Source of the DNA: Romanomermis culicivorax
Taxonomy: Eukaryota; Nematoda; Enoplea; Mermithida; Mermithidae
Length of the DNA stretch: 64,000 bases
Assembly (NCBI GenBank): GCA_963922205.1
Contig: CAWUHX010000386.1
Coordinates: 169,882-233,881, forward strand
Direction: 5' to 3'
Shown: piece after piece, positions 24,600-34,865 of the stretch
How positions within the stretch are numbered: position 1 is the first letter of the stretch
How the letters are laid out: every line of letters begins with the position of its first letter
Notes under the pieces: model-generated
What the model was told of the DNA's origin: nothing
Database searches by the model: none
Seen by the model: the letters and a program-made list of their open reading frames with translations, nothing else
Translations under genes and position numbers: made by a program

Positions 24600-27500
24600 C
24601 ATAACACCCGTGACCGGCGCCAAGCGCTGGAAAAGTTTGAGATTTTGACCTTTTAAAGTAAACCAAAATGCATCTTTTCAGTTTAGAGTTCGCCAAAATT
24701 TTTTTCCACAATGAGAACCATCAGTGTTGCCAAGTATTCACCTTCAAAAACCCCAATTTTTCTGCCAAAAAACCTCAATCATTCCAAAAAAGCCCTAGGA
24801 CCCTCAAAAATTTTTGAAAACCCCTAGAAAAACCCCAATTTTTGTAAACATAGAATAAATTCAATCCATAGATGAAAAAATAAATCAAGCATAAGTTTAC
24901 TAAGAATAAACAATTTTATTCAGCTGCTAGCTGCAGAATTTCATTTTCACCATCACATTCAGCAGATTTCTGCACCAAACTGTTTAAATGATCATACATG
25001 CCCGACGTAAATTTGTTCAACATAGGTTTTGTTACAGTAAAAGAGTTACAACTTTCATTCCTTAAGGCCAAGCCCAGGGCCATGCGCAGGATTTTTTCAT
25101 GGAGGGGCGGACTAAATTTTTTTTACTGAATAGCCCCAGAAAATGTTGATTTTACGTGATACACTCTTTGTATGCTGCCTCAATGGGGGGGGGGGGGCAG
25201 CCGCTCCCCGCCCATCCTTGTGTACGGCCCTGGCCAAGCCATATTGCATACATAGAATACTGTCCAACAAAACAGTCAGAAAATAGCGAGTTTCAAACTT
25301 CAAAGATCAAACTAGATTAAACATGTTTTAACTTTGAAAAGATTCACAAATTTAGTTAGAAGCTTCTTAAATAAAGCCTAAGCTTCAGCTTGCAGTGCTT
25401 GCACAAATACAACATAAAATCTCTAACTTATAAGCCTTCTGCATCCGGCAAAATTTTTTCCATATTTCCCGAAGTCGTTTTTTTCACTTAAAAATGTTTA
25501 CAGATTCCTTATTTATGTGTTTTTGAACTTTTTCAAACCTTCTGGTGTTTTTAGAGCCGTTAATTTATCAAAATTGAGGGGAAAATTGAAATTTTCGAGT
25601 TTGATCGAGGTCTAATCTACAAGCAAACTTTCCAGCAAACTATCCAGGAGTATACTGACTTTGAATTACATAAGAAATCGACACTTAAGTCCTCTATGAT
25701 GTCAAGTGAGAGCCCGAAAAAAGATATTAATCTTTCCGGCGCTGGGCACCAGAAAATTTTTCTGGGCATTGACATTCTGCAATGCTGGAAAATCAATTTT
25801 CCGAAAATTTATTTCAAGAATTAGATTTGAATTTTGTGTTCAAAGGTTGTCATTTCTAGAATTTTATTGTTTGAAAAATTTCAAAACCAGTGATTTATTC
25901 GTAAACTCTCATGAACTTGATCGAAAAGAAATGAAAGAAGAGTAGAAATTTCGAAACTAATTCCATGAAGCTTTTGAATTTATTTCACGTTAAGAAAGGC
26001 ATAGTTGCTTCAAAAAGTTCAGAGACTTTGACGTATTGATCTTTCTCAAAAAATGTGTCAAGGAAAAAATGTGAATCTTCATTAAATATCAGGATAAAAT
26101 ATTGAAGATTACCAACTGAAACAAACATAAGATAATACGTTTAAGATGATGAAAACTATTATATACATAAAGTGATAAGTGAAGGTAGACATGCTAAAAG
26201 TCGCGCCTGAGCTAGGTAATACATAATAATGATTATTGAAGTTATAGCCCGCATAAAGCGCCGGAAAATTTCGAGATTATGACCTTCTAAAATGCACCAA
26301 AATGCATCTTTCCTGTATCAGATCCCCAAAATTTCCTTCCCCAAATGGAGAAAGAGCCCAAAATTTTTTTCCTTCTCTGAATTTTTTTCCAAAAAAAAAG
26401 ATTTGGAGGAAAAACAGTGCCCGCTCCAATAGAATAATAGTGAATATAGTAAAAATGCAAATTAAATGTGTAATTCAATGTTAAATTTGAACGAGTTTAT
26501 AGTTTTTTTACAACACATTTTAAAATCTTAAAATAAGAAAAATAATTGATTTTAAAGGTTCAGAATCAATGACTGACACATTATAGAAGAATATATGTGA
26601 TCAAAGACAGGACTCAAAAAATTCTGCACCAGTGCAGAAATCACCGAAAAAAATTTTGCACGAAGCCTAAAAAGTCTGCACTGTGCAGAAAAAACACTGT
26701 GCATACTTATAATAAGCCTGCTTAGTTGAAAGATAAAAGATAGACTTCAATCCCAATGTGAATTCTCGGTTGAGTTTGATGATAATGATCAAGAGTAAGA
26801 GGGTCAGGGTTGAAAAAGATGGGTTTTGAGTTTCTTGGATTTTAATCACCAAATTTTGGATTTTTTGGTTTACGTTCACAAAAACAAAAAAGGAAAAAAA
26901 AGAAGAAAAAAAAGTTTACAATTTTTTTCAATTTATTTTGTTATAAACTTGGATTATAAAACTTTTAAATGATTTATTATACTTAAGAGCGTACATATTA
27001 GGCCAATTCGAATTTGTTTCTGCTCAAAAAGTCCACTTTTTGAAAACTAAATTTTTAGTGGCTCATCGGCGAAAATAGTCATAAGTTTTTCGTGTTATTT
27101 TAAAAGAATTTTAAGTGCATTTGATTAAATTCTATGTATCTAATCATGTTTCAAATAATTCCTATGGCGCTTACAAAGTTTAGTGCTGGAACTTATATAC
27201 GCTGTATAGAATATACACATAGGTAAATTGTGCCTAAACCAAAGCCTAAGCCTAAGCCCAATGGTAAGCCTAATTCTGATTGCCCAAGATCAATTGAATG
27301 AAGGTCTCACTAGTCGATAAGTAGCAGTTGTGACTACCTGGCCTGGCACTAAAGTTTATTATTGCCATCCCTACTAGTGTCTTGAAATGAGTACACAATA
27401 AAACTCACATCACATTAAACTAAAAAATCCACAATAAACCCAAGAGACCCCAGCAAAAAGCCCATAAAATCCGTAAGTCCAAATTTTGAAAAACTGTGTA

Positions 27501-28390
27501 TTCTATCTCTAAAAGAATATGCAGCGTGCATACCGCCCCAAACATGTCAACAGAGTATTTTTACATCTAACCAGCATGTTTTTCCCCAAAACGTTCATTT
27601 TGGGAAAAAAAATTTGGAAAAAAGGAAAAATTTTAGCACTATTAGCCAAATGGGGAAAAACTTTTTATCTAACTTGCCCTAGATTAGCATTTTAAACTTG
27701 AATGTACTTTAATGGGGTAAAATAAATACTTTCAGCCACTTCGCGGATGTATATAAAATACCAAGTAAATTAGCACATATTCTGTATGTACTTAGCCGCG
27801 ATTCATCAAATTTTAATGTTTTTCAGTGCTTTTATACATTAAATTCATTTAGTTTTATTATTACTTGGCAAAACATTTTTAGAGTCTTTCTTTCCCCACT
27901 AAGGGAAAAATTTTTTCGAAAAAACACGCTGCACCAAAAGTCAAAATTCGGTAAATAAGCCAAAAATAAGGTAAAGTGGGGTGACTTTGATCAGAGTATG
28001 GCATTTTATAACTATTTGAGATCAGCAGGTCATTTTTGCTGTGTAGACAACCCCTGCTGTGAGGTTTAATTGTAAAATACACAAACTGGCCACACTATTC
28101 AATCAATATCCATATTTTCATTTTTCCAATTTCATCACGCTTTTTTCTTATTTTATGCAGTAATTCTCTATCAAGCACACAACATTCAAATAAGCGAATT
28201 CGTTGAAAAACCCCCAAAACCTCAAAAATAAAAATAAAAAACCCCTAGAAAAACCTCAACGCCCTCGAAAAACCCCTAGATTTGGGGAAAACCCCTAACT
28301 TGGCAACACTGAGAACCATACCCAAAATTTTTTTCCTCATTTCGAAGTTTTTTTCCTCAAAAGACCCCATTTGAGGAAAAAAACGGTGGT
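24600..28390 (+). repeat. Family C copy split in two by a hAT element
   Basis: The left part (24613-24721) reads GGCGCCAAGCGCTGGAAAAG...AAAATGCATCTTTTC...CCACAATGAGAACCAT. The right part resumes at 28312 with AGAACCATACCCAAAATTTT and a TTTTTTTCCTCATTTCG stretch. Compared with the uninterrupted copy at 26250-26410, the right part is its natural continuation. Confidence 0.75.
24714..28319. mobile_element. hAT-type element, 3,590 bp, with 8-bp target duplication
   Basis: The element occupies 24722-28311. It begins CAGTGTTGCCAAG and ends CTTGGCAACACTG, a perfect 13-bp terminal inverted repeat. It is flanked by exact 8-bp direct repeats AGAACCAT at 24714-24721 and 28312-28319. An 8-bp duplication and a CAGTG tip are hallmarks of hAT transposons. 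Both ends share sub-terminal AAAACCCC-rich units (24745-24830 and 28205-28290). No intact hAT transposase was found, so it is non-autonomous. It also contains other repeats, including family C copies at 25735 and 26250 and a poly-G stretch near 25187. Confidence 0.92.
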
Positions 28391-28597
28391 GTTCATTAAG
28401 TTTTCAGATTCAGACAGTTCATACTGAATTGTGCAAGAAAATAGCCTGGAACCAATCAAATCAATCACCATGTTGAGAATATAGAACCAATCGTGAATCA
28501 TGAAAGACCACCCCTCAACCAATCACATAATGCCGCCCCTTTTGGCGGGAATGATCCCTCTGCAATGAAAAAAAAATTTTTTTCGGCAAAAACTTTG

Positions 28598-28915
28598 TTT
28601 ACTGTAGTTTTGAAAAAATTGCTCGCGATTTTTGAAAACTAAGCTCACGAAGATCAGAAATTCATCGCGCGCCGATTAGGATACATGTTGGTTTTCAAAA
28701 TTTTTTTCAATTCTTTTCAAAAAGTACGATCAATTTTTTCAAACGCTCTCTTATTTTTTTCAAAAGCGACGGGGCCATTTGAAAAAGATGACGCTGAAAT
28801 TTTTTGAAAAAAATGCTCGCGAAATTGAAAAACCTACTCGCGATGTTCGCCAAAATTACTGTAGTTCAATGTGCTCCGTCAATTTTTTCAAACGCGAGCA
28901 ATTTTTTCAAACTTT
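28598..28915. mobile_element. Fold-back MITE with GAAAAAATTGCTCGCG ends
   Basis: The left end TTTTGAAAAAATTGCTCGCG (about 28609) is mirrored by CGCGAGCAATTTTTTCAAA near 28892-28910. The interior repeats the same words (AAAAATGCTCGCGAAATTG, TTTTTTCAAACGCTC) so most of it can pair with itself. TACTGTAG occurs near both ends. Confidence 0.7.
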
Positions 28916-29348
28916 TTTCCATTTTATCAAATGATCCTGTTGTCTTTCCGTAGGTGACTGACTGGTGAGGAAAAACAGTGGTGCTCGTCAGATGGGTCTC
29001 ATCACAGTAAACTCGATCTAGAGATGATGTAACACAAAAATGTACTAACATGCATGTCGGCATAGAAAAATCACATATCTTACCGATCAGCAGGGTGTAA
29101 ACAATTGCATTTCACTCAATCAATCACGCCCTACTTCATATGCGCTATTGTTCATTTGTGCTTTGATTCTCGTTGAATTTTGAAAACAGTGTTCAAAATA
29201 GAACATGCATTACTGACGTACACATAATACGGTTATGAAGACCACAGCAAAGTCAAAAATCTCCAATTTTATGAATTACAGTCGTAAAGGCATAGTCACA
29301 AAGTTGGAATTTTATTTTCGGATTTGGAGATTATCCTGTATACCGAAT

Positions 29349-30598
29349 GGCCCTGTCATACTTCGCTCCGGGGTACCGCGCCGCGCCGCCCGGCGCCGGT
29401 TGTCCTATTCATACTAACAAGCGGCGCCGCGCGGCGCCGGTTTTTTACTTTCGAATTTTGCTCCCTGATTAAAAACTTTCGCGAAAAATTTGCAAGCACT
29501 CTTGTTTTTTATCGTTTTTGGACTGCTAATTGAACTTGGCTTATTTCTAAGACAATATCAGGCCGAGAAAACGTGTTCACACCTACTTTGCATAATAATA
29601 ATTTTCCACATTCTTATCTCCATTGTAAATTTTGTAATCACAAGAACCTATAGTCTCTTTTTCTGGAAATGCTTGTGAATAAAAAAGTGAATAGCAAATA
29701 TCATTATTTCTATAATTTACAGAGCCTGTTCAACTGATCCTCACGTTTGTTTACGCCAAAAATTCTACAGTAAACGGCTTGTGTAAACGACTTTGAGGGC
29801 GGCCCATTTTTTGTCCATTTTCAATTTACAAACATTTTATAAAAACGAACTATGCATATTTCCAATCCTCCTGAAAATCTATTTCTGAAAACGTCAAATA
29901 ATTCCTCCGGGATAAAATTACAGGTAAAACTTTATTGAGAAAATTTCTGAGTGCATGGCCAAAACTTGTCAATCATGGATTTTTCAGAATGTAGGGGGAA
30001 TTTTTTCCGAATGTAGCATGCACGTGGAGGGGGGTTTGGGGCTATTGACCCCCCAGCAGATCTGACCCCCCTACAATGATTGAGAAGATGACGAACGAAA
30101 AAATGGTCAAGAGAGAAGAAGGAAGTCATCATGAATGAAAATGATACCGTAGTTAAACGATCTCTCCAGACGAAGCATACTTGATTCAAAGAAGTAGCGC
30201 TAATATTTTAAAAAATGCTGTCCAAGCAAATAATTTCACATATTTGGCTAAAATAGGTTGAAAAACGTGCTGCTTGGATGTTAGAAAAACATGCTGCTTG
30301 TACTGGCTGACTCCCCACAGAATTTCTATGTTGCGCATGTATTATTAAGAGGCATGATAAAATAATACTTGAAAAGTGTCATAATTCACAATTCATGTAA
30401 AAAATATGATTGAACTGCGTATACAGATGTTATAGTGCATCAGTATTAGCAACAACACATTACAGCTTTATAACACAAGAGTTGTTCGAAAATTTCGTTT
30501 GAGTTGAACTTTGAAAGCCGTACCGCGCGGCGCCGCTTTTTAGTATCAATAGGACAGCCGACGCCGCGCGGTACCTCGCGGTGAAGTATGACAGGGCC
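29349..30598. mobile_element. GC-rich-ended TIR element
   Basis: The terminal repeats GGCCCTGTCATACTTC (29349-29364) and GAAGTATGACAGGGCC (30583-30598) match exactly over 16 bp. Just inside, both ends carry GGTACCGCG/CGCGGTACC and a GGCGCCGCGCGGCGCC-type palindromic block, then TTGTCCTATT/AATAGGACA. Target duplication unclear. The interior includes a diverged relative of MITE family B (about 29720-29860) and a copy of repeat family D (30020-30360). Confidence 0.85.
30020..30360 (+). repeat. Repeat family D, copy 1
   Basis: Contains GACCCCCCAGCAGATCTGACC, ATGATTGAGAAGATGACGAA, AGAGAGAAGAAGGAAGTCATC, AAGCATACTTGATTC and CCCACAGAATTTCTATG in that order. The copy at 51840-52240 has the same sequence of blocks in the same orientation. 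Confidence 0.85.
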
Positions 30599-30599
30599 T

Positions 30600-32240
30600 T
30601 AAGCCTGATACTTTTGGCATGGAATTGAAAAAAGTATGGTTCGTGAAAAAAAGCTGCTTCGATAGAAATATTTCGTTACTCACTTAAAAAATTATGATCA
30701 TTATTACATGAATTTTTAGGTTTCATTATTTTTTCTTTTAACTCGTGAAGATATTTTAGTCATAAAGGAAGTAATGAGGAAAAGAAACGATCAACAACAA
30801 TAAAGGAGAAATGGCAAAATTCAACCATTGAGGAACAATGTGGAAGTCTGCAAAAAATGGAAAAATGCTGAAAAGAAATTTTTATATATGACACACCACC
30901 CCAAATCAAAATGTCCAATGAAACGGAGTGATAGTTATCGCCGACGGTTACTCCGGTTGCCCGCGGCCCTGGATCGAGCCCCCAATGCGCCAGCTCTATT
31001 CCTTGGCGTTTCTTCCGCTCCTTTACGCCCAATTCTGTGACCATTTTGATGCGGCCCATCAAGCCTGGGGACTGTCGGCAGTTCAGCATGTGACGTGTCT
31101 GATGTGTACATAATCGCCCACTCCGCGTCTTCCCATGGCGCCATCCTGGCCATCAACAGGAAATCTCACTGCACTCAAAAACGCCCGACTTCGAATTTTC
31201 TTCCCTTAGATCGGCGCCAAGAGACAACGTCGAACGAAACGAGGAATTAAAGAATGAAGGAAAACAAAAATCCAAAGAGTAAGGCAAAAACGGAGTTTCG
31301 ATAGACGAGCGTAATAATTTCGTGAATAAACGACCTTCCAATTCTAGATTCCAATAAGAATATTGAACGTCGACTGAACACGAAAAGAATCAACGGCTAA
31401 AAAGAAATGGAAGAAAAGGGAAGAACCAAAAGCAAGGTTAATTTTATTCAAAGCGAAAAGGATACTGAAAACATACGCTAAAACATGAGTTTATATGCAA
31501 AAGAAAAACATAAAAAAACATCATAAAAACCTTCATAAAACTAACGAATGATGCAAAACAAAGTTACATGATCATTAAAGAATCTTTCCTTCAATACGAC
31601 TTTTAGGAAATGGGTGGGCGACGGCGGCAAGCAAAAACGGGGAAGGGAACGGAAAGCACGTGGCATCGGTAAGTTTGTCATATAACATATTCTTGCGTTT
31701 TTATATTAGTTTATAAAATAAAGATAAATTCATGAGATGAGTGGTAAGTGCGAAATATGAGAATATTAGAGTTGGCTATAGTGAGACTTAACGAGTGAAC
31801 GTAACATTTTAATAAGTTTTCTATCGCATGTTGTCTTATACTGTAGTTCATAACTCATTCCTCCACCGGTTGATTTTTCAACAGGCAAAAACATCTGTCA
31901 AGTCACTGTTCCATCAAGCGATGCTTCAATCATTTACCGAATGCAAAAAAATCATTTTTATGAATTTCAAAGATTTTTTATGATCGCAGAAAAATTTTGT
32001 GAAAAAAATCGAAAAACTCTTGATTTTCGTCGAATACTTGAATCAGTGTTTTTTTTGTGCCAAAACATGGTTTTTGGCACAAAAAAAAATTGGAATTGCA
32101 CAAAAAATTTTGGGCTTAAGTTTATAAGTCGGTTCCCGGCCTTCAGCCTAATTATTGTATATGAGTTGTTGTTTGTTAATTTTGAGTATATGGATTTCTG
32201 TGGCTAGTGAGTGAGTAGACATTTATTTTTCCTTTAAAAT
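30600..32240. other. Intergenic, GC-richer patch at 30930-31230
   Basis: A patch of higher GC (30930-31230) includes GGTTACTCCGGTTGCCCGCG and GGATCGAGCCCCCAATGCGC. On the minus strand it gives GGGGGCTCGATCCAGG, similar to a pol III B box, but I saw no full tRNA or A box. Open frames on both strands overlap here and none has a recognisable domain, so I do not call a gene. Confidence 0.35.
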
Positions 32241-32245
32241 ATTCC

Positions 32246-32263
32246 TTAGGCTTAGGCTTAGGG
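32246..32263 (+). repeat. Interstitial TTAGGC telomere-like repeat
   Basis: TTAGGCTTAGGCTTAGGG: two perfect TTAGGC units and a third with one change. A shorter complementary run, GCCTAAGCCTAAGCCC, is at 27244-27259. TTAGGC is the usual nematode telomere unit; at this length it can also arise by chance. Confidence 0.5.
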
Positions 32264-32369
32264 TACAGCACAGCAGCTGCGCCCGCAGGGCACAGCGCTG
32301 TTGAGGCTCGTTGTTAGTTAAAATAGTATCAAGGGTCTTAAAGAAATATAGTGTTTAAACTTTCTGGTA

Positions 32370-32440
32370 AAATTGTGTAGTGGTTAAACGCATCAAGTCC
32401 ATAGGCTGGTGGACCAGGCTCGATTCTTGAAGTAGGTAGG
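32370..32440 (+). pseudogene. tRNA-like sequence or tRNA-derived SINE head
   Basis: TGTGTAGTGGTTAAACGC fits a pol III A box and GGCTCGATTCTTG, about 40 nt later, resembles a B box (GGTTCGANTCC). The T-arm does not pair cleanly and I could not form a matching acceptor stem, so it is not a normal tRNA gene. No anticodon can be assigned. Confidence 0.4.
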
Positions 32441-33279
32441 ATTTTTCTGTAGTGACAAGGAGTACTTATGTGAGATGTGTGCAGATTTTATGCAAATGAT
32501 TTCCTGAATGCCATGAGCGATTGGATTTTCGATTTCGAACTGATCTCTGGCATCTTGAGGAGTCCGAAAATGCCAGTTTGGACCATAATTTGGAAGGGAA
32601 CCGACTTGTAAAAAAATTCAAAATTTTGGGCGTTAGTGCCAATTGGCACAAAATTTTTGGCTGGTCAAATTTCCTTGATTTTTAGACGTTTTGGTGGCTG
32701 AAAATTCAGATTCGTATTCAAAATTTAATTCCTTACTTTTTGTGCTTGATTGATTCAAATAAAAAATTGATATCGTTGGTTGTTTTGACCAATAATTTAC
32801 AAAATTTTCGACTTTTTTTTCTTTGGTACAAATGTCCGTGTACAAAAAAAAACGCTGACTTAAATGCAATAATTATAGATATAAACTGATTAAACCCAGG
32901 CCCGTATTTAGAGGGGAAAGGGGGAATTTTTTATAGAAAAAAATTTTCAGCAATATCATTGTACATATACATCACAATTCCCAAATTAAATTATTATATT
33001 TGCATAATTTTCGTCAAACATAGAATTTAGCCACTAATCCAAGCACGCATAAACTAACTGAAAATAAGTCGTCTTTAAATGACCTCGATTTTGTTTTTAT
33101 TCAGTAAAATCTAAAAAAATGTGCAAATTCCACCCTTTTTTGAAAATCCTGGATACGGGTATGATTAAACCACGACATGAGGAGACATTCTAGATGGTAA
33201 CAACTATTGAATAGTAACTAGTAAGTGAAGTAGACGTGCCCGCATTTTTTTCTTAGTTGGATTATAGCAAACAATTATC

Positions 33280-34115
33280 AAAATAATCATATCGATGCGA
33301 TACGCCGGAAAATTTTGAAGTTTTGACAACCTCATTACTTATGGGTAGTAGGGGCGACCTACCTCCGCCCAAGCCCCAAATCTATACATAGCCCCCCAAA
33401 CAAAAAAAAATTGCGAAAAAGTGCCTTTTTTGGGAAAATTTTCGATTTTTTTTCGAACCCCCCCCCCCCTAAATTTCGGGTTTACCCCCTCCCCGGTCGG
33501 ACCAGGAATTTTTTTGCACACAGCATCCAAGTTTCGGGCTGTGTAAACTGCAACCAAATTTTTTCTGTCAAGATGCTCAGTGCAACTTGAAGCCTGACTG
33601 CTCTTTTGATTAGGTTAGGGTTTCTTGTCAAAGAGGTGCATTTTCATGCGTTGTGTAAAGCTCTGAAAATCGTATCTAAGGATTCTGTCATGCTCGATAA
33701 TGACTCTGAAGTTAGGTGAAAAATGTAGAATTTTTGGCCCTTAATTTTTCGCGTAATTCTCGAATTTTTTGCTTATTCCCAGTAGGTACTACTGGGGCTG
33801 GCCTGGCTGACACCTATCCTGTCGGGTGCATCGCTACCTGCATAATCATATGCCTGAAAAATTGTGTCAATTAAAGTAATTCCACTCACTCGCAGCTTTA
33901 GCCACATGTAGTTAAAAATACTAAGGTGTCCGTTGGCCTCCAGCTCAACATTTACAGCTTCTTACTTTTCGTGATTTTCACTTTAGACTAGAAAAAATTG
34001 GCAAAAAAGGCCTGTTTTTGTCATTTTTTGGGAAAAACTTCGACTTTTTTTGACCTCCTCCCCAAAAATTTCGAGTTTACCCCCCCCCCCCCCTCCAACT
34101 GATCGGACCTCTTAC
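33280..34115. repeat. Repeat family E (poly-C, TTTACCCC boxes), two copies
   Basis: Near 33405-33500 and 33995-34115 the same order appears: TTGCGAAAAAGTGCCTTTTT or TTGGCAAAAAAGGCCTG, TTTTGGGAAAA, a CCCCCC run, AAATTTCGGGTTTACCCC and then a GGTCGGACC or GATCGGACC box. A reverse relative at 11605-11840 starts CTGTAAGAGGTCCAACCAG, the mirror of CTGATCGGACCTCTTACAG at 34093. Another relative is at 39100-39240. Confidence 0.7.
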
Positions 34116-34399
34116 AGGTATGCAAGTTGAGTAAAGATTTCTGAGAACTACATTTATGAAGTTTTTGAATTCAATTTACGTCGAAGAAAAACTATCGTTT
34201 CAAAAAGTTGAAAAAGTTGATGTTTTCATCTTTCTGAAAAATAAGTTGAAGAAGAAATGCGAATTTTCATAAAATATTCACGATTACCAATTAAAACATG
34301 AGATAATATGTTGAAAATCATAAAAATTAGTTGTTAAGTAAGCGTAGACATACTAAAAGCAGCTGTTAAGCTAAACAACAAATAAAAGTGATTATTATA

Positions 34400-34505
34400 T
34401 TCAGAGAAAATGTTGTTATTTGAACCATCTGAAACGACCCAAAGTGCATAGTTCAGGAGAATTCTGTTATTCAGACCATCTGAAACGCACCAAAGTGCGT
34501 CTTTT
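34400..34505 (+). repeat. Diverged tandem duplication of about 50 nt
   Basis: GTTATTTGAACCATCTGAAACGACCCAAAGTGCATA is followed by GTTATTCAGACCATCTGAAACGCACCAAAGTGCGTC. The two units differ at a handful of positions. Confidence 0.8.
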
Positions 34506-34599
34506 CTATGCCAACCACTCAAAATGTTTATCAATTATGGAAACAGCTCAAGTTTTTTTTCGCTTTTCCGAAATTTTTTACCCAAAAAGCGCGATTTGT

Positions 34600-34865
34600 A
34601 AAAAAGTGTCAACAGGTAAGTCGTTCGTGCTCAGACATACGCGCAAGAAGTTTCCAGGGGAAGGGTCCTCGGACTTTTCATCCAGGAGGATGGGGATAGG
34701 TGAGCAAAAAACAAAAAAGCTCCGCAAGCATGTTTTTCATACAAAAGATGCATAAAAATCAGCAAGAGGGAAGGGTGTTTGACGATTTCTTCGGGCCAGT
34801 GAGGTGTGTCCAGGGTCTCAGGTAGGAAAGTTTATCTTTCATTGACGCCTCTATGTGCATGTATG
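34600..34865 (-). repeat. Dispersed repeat family A, copy 3 (reverse)
   Basis: Read in reverse complement this stretch gives the same landmarks as the copy at 19395: CATAGAGGCGTCAATGAAAG, CTTTCCTACCTGAGACCCTGG, ATGCTTGCGGAGCTTTTTTG and CCTCCTGGATGAAAAGTCCG. The short open frames across it are not conserved between copies. Confidence 0.65.

Noticed and set aside
30760-31156. Overlapping frames in the GC-richer patch
   Set aside because: Frames open on both strands, no domain and no splice sites; high GC alone explains the lack of stops.
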